Source of the DNA: Hydrogenophaga sp.
GTDB taxonomy: Bacteria; Pseudomonadota; Gammaproteobacteria; Burkholderiales; Burkholderiaceae
DNA length: 7,697 nt
Assembly: GCA_025458545.1 (NCBI GenBank)
Contig: JALOSH010000190.1
Location: 1 to 7,697 of the forward strand
Direction: 5' to 3'
Positions within the stretch are counted from its first letter, which is position 1. Each line of letters begins with the position of its first letter. Below, piece by piece: positions 6,371 to 7,697 of the stretch. The translations under genes were made by a program, and so were the position numbers. The notes under the pieces were generated by a model. That model was not told where the DNA came from. It searched no databases and worked only from the letters and a program-made list of their open reading frames with translations.

Positions 6371-6417
6371 CTTTGCCGATACAACCACAACCACCCGGCA
6401 CAAGCAGGAAGGAAACC

Positions 6418-7107
6418 ATGATGCTGTTCAGTTGGCTGCAGAGCAAACACACCGCTGCCGCTCGCAAGGGCGCCAAACCGCGCTCGCGCAAATCGTTCGG
6501 GCAGACCACGCTGCCGCTGATTTCGCCGCGCCGCGGTCGCCGCATCCTGCGCCGGGAGCAGTTGTTCTCGGTGGTGCGGGAGTCGATGATCCGCGGCGGC
6601 GTGCTGTCCACCAGCTACGACTTCAAGGTGCTCACCCTTGACGCCAATGGCGACAGCTTCCTGGTGCTGATCGACCTCGCCCTGCCCGCTGAAGTCATGC
6701 CCGACGCCTACCTGCTGGAGATCGAACGCTGGATCCAGGCCAGCGCCGAGTCGCGCCACGACATGAAGGTGGGCTCGGTGTACTGGCGCCGCAAGGCGGT
6801 GCATGACCAGCGCGGCATCGCACTGAAGGCCGCGGTGGCGGCCCAGACCCAGCGTGAGGCTGTGGTGTCTGCACCTGCACCGCTGGAGAGCCTGACCGCC
6901 ATTCCCCGCCCTGAGCGGGCCACACAGGGAGCTTCTGTGCAGGCCGTGGGTGAGGATGAGGTGGAGGCCTTTCGCAAGGCGCTCGAGGGTGTGCAGGCAC
7001 CGCTGCGCGGCGGGCCGCCGGAGTCCGATGTGTTCCGCCACCTCCCTCCGCCCGAATCGCACAGCGACTTCAGCGCGCTGAGCGAAACGCAGTACGGCAA
7101 ACTCTAG
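6418..7107 (+). CDS. Conserved hypothetical protein, unknown function
   Basis: I recognise the style of this 229-residue protein from Comamonadaceae genomes but know no function. ATG 6418 is supported by a strong AGGAAGGA ribosome-binding site (6406-6413); the frame is open upstream, but only to weak start codons. The N-terminus (to about residue 45) is strongly basic (ARKGAKPRSRKS, SPRRGRRILRREQ). Residues about 46-135 look like a compact alpha/beta fold: RREQLFSVVRESMIRGGVL helix, YDFKVLTLDANGDSFLVLIDL strands, an EIERWIQASAESRHDMKV helix, and VGSVYWRRK. The C-terminal third is Pro/Ala/Glu-rich and probably disordered, containing EDEVEAFRKALEG and ending ETQYGKL. There is no signal peptide, membrane span or catalytic motif that I can see. 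The basic N-terminus could bind nucleic acid or a membrane surface (inference). It lies 90 bp after the cyclic-nucleotide-domain gene on the same strand and converges with apt. Confidence 0.82.
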   Translation: MMLFSWLQSKHTAAARKGAKPRSRKSFGQTTLPLISPRRGRRILRREQLFSVVRESMIRGGVLSTSYDFKVLTLDANGDSFLVLIDLALPAEVMPDAYLLEIERWIQASAESRHDMKVGSVYWRRKAVHDQRGIALKAAVAAQTQREAVVSAPAPLESLTAIPRPERATQGASVQAVGEDEVEAFRKALEGVQAPLRGGPPESDVFRHLPPPESHSDFSALSETQYGKL

Positions 7108-7122
7108 AGCCGACGACGCATC

Positions 7123-7151
7123 AGGCCCAGTCGCTGCGCTGGCGGGGGCCT
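7123..7151. terminator. Possible stem-loop between convergent genes
   Basis: AGGCCC (7123-7128) can pair with GGGCCT (7146-7151), with CCAG (7127-7130) and CTGG (7139-7142) giving an alternative inner stem. It lies between the stops of the 6418 gene and apt, where a shared terminator is expected. It lacks a T tract on either strand, so if it terminates transcription the mechanism is not the classic one. Confidence 0.3.
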
Positions 7152-7697
7152 TCAGTGGCCGGCGAAGTCGATCAGCGTGAAAAGGGTCAGCCCCGACTCG
7201 CGCAGTTTCTTTGAGCCACCGAGTTCCGGCAGGTCCACGATGGCGGCTCCCTCCATCACCTCGGCGCCCAGCTTTTCCAGCAGGCGCCGACCGGCCATCA
7301 TGGTGCCGCCGGTGGCGATCAGGTCGTCGATCAGCAGCACGCGGTCGCCCGGTTTCACCGCGTCGGTGTGCAGCTCCACCGTGGCGCTGCCGTACTCCAG
7401 CTCGTAGGTTTCTTCCACGGTGGTGAAGGGCAGCTTGCCCTTCTTGCGGATCGGCACAAAGCCCAGGCCCAGTTCGTAGGCCAGCACCGAACCGATGATG
7501 AAGCCGCGTGCGTCGAGTCCCGCCACCACGGTGGGGCGCAGCGTCGGGTCCATGTAGCGGTGCACAAAGGTGTCGATCAGCACCCGGAAGACTTTGGGGT
7601 CTTGCAGCAGCGGTGTGATGTCGCGGAACTGCACACCCGGCGCCGGCCAGTCGGGCACGGTGCGGATGTGGCTTTTGAGGTAGGCGGAGGTGTCCAT
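7152..7697 (-). CDS. apt: Adenine phosphoribosyltransferase
   Basis: Apt salvages adenine by joining it to PRPP to give AMP and pyrophosphate in the cytosol. The 181-residue protein matches the family length (E. coli 183). It shows the N-terminal [18 protein letters not shown] (14-31), [10 protein letters not shown] (60-69), [11 protein letters not shown] (80-90), the flexible-loop ETYELEYG (96-103) and the PRPP-binding loop [13 protein letters not shown] (120-132) with the acidic Asp124-Asp125 pair. Everything needed for activity is present. The ATG is formed by the last three bases of the window, so the ribosome-binding site and promoter cannot be seen; a slightly earlier start cannot be ruled out, although the length argues against it. 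It converges with the hypothetical gene at 6418-7107 (44 bp between stops) and is not part of the origin operon. Confidence 0.97.
   Translation of the reverse strand: MDTSAYLKSHIRTVPDWPAPGVQFRDITPLLQDPKVFRVLIDTFVHRYMDPTLRPTVVAGLDARGFIIGSVLAYELGLGFVPIRKKGKLPFTTVEETYELEYGSATVELHTDAVKPGDRVLLIDDLIATGGTMMAGRRLLEKLGAEVMEGAAIVDLPELGGSKKLRESGLTLFTLIDFAGH

Noticed and set aside
5671..7062. A 463-codon minus-strand open frame opposite the 5833 and 6418 genes
   Set aside because: The plus-strand frames carry a recognisable cyclic-nucleotide domain and a strong ribosome-binding site; the minus frame is His/Gln/Arg-rich with no motif.
1..7697. CRISPR array, insertion sequence, tRNA/rRNA gene or toxin-antitoxin pair
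   Set aside because: I saw no regularly spaced repeats, transposase motifs, tRNA-like cloverleaf or small toxin-like pair; nearly all sequence is explained by housekeeping genes.

Overview
The window looks like the replication-origin neighbourhood of a high-GC betaproteobacterium, most likely a member of the Comamonadaceae (Burkholderiales; Hydrogenophaga- or Acidovorax-like). The basis is the gene order dnaA(-) / rpmH-rnpA-yidD-yidC-mnmE(+), the proline/alanine-rich YidC linker, the DnaA and MnmE sequence style, and an intergenic repeat I recall from this family. The assignment rests on recognition; no search was run.

Left part (1-1614): dnaA runs leftward and is cut at base 1, probably only a few codons before its stop. 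Between dnaA and rpmH lies a short region with one perfect DnaA box (TTATCCACA, 1468-1476), one near-perfect box (1418-1426), a dnaA promoter overlapping the perfect box, and an rpmH promoter. It is a plausible piece of oriC and of DnaA autoregulation, and it suggests that dnaA starts at the internal Met at 1392 rather than at the first ATG.

Central part (1615-4276): a compact rightward operon encodes ribosomal protein bL34 (rpmH), the RNase P protein (rnpA), the membrane insertion factor YidD and the inner-membrane insertase YidC. rnpA/yidD and yidD/yidC overlap, which suggests translational coupling. yidC is broken: an apparent deletion of about 80 bp in the periplasmic domain shifts the frame, so the gene reads as a 112-residue N-terminal piece followed by an otherwise intact insertase core in another frame. 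YidC is normally essential, so this is either an assembly/sequence error or a striking mutation. A REP-like GC-rich repeat and a good intrinsic terminator follow.

Right part (4277-7697): mnmE (tRNA wobble-uridine modification GTPase) is intact. It is followed by a small stand-alone cyclic-nucleotide-binding-domain protein, a 229-residue protein of unknown function, and apt (adenine phosphoribosyltransferase) on the minus strand, converging on the unknown gene. mnmE and the cyclic-nucleotide gene both lack a Shine-Dalgarno sequence and have a -10-like hexamer exactly 6 nt before the ATG, so they may be leaderless.

Most of the window is housekeeping sequence. I see no mobile element, CRISPR array, tRNA/rRNA gene or defence system, and no convincing new multi-gene system. 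The best leads are the yidC lesion, the dnaA promoter/start arrangement and the two poorly characterised genes at 5833-7107.
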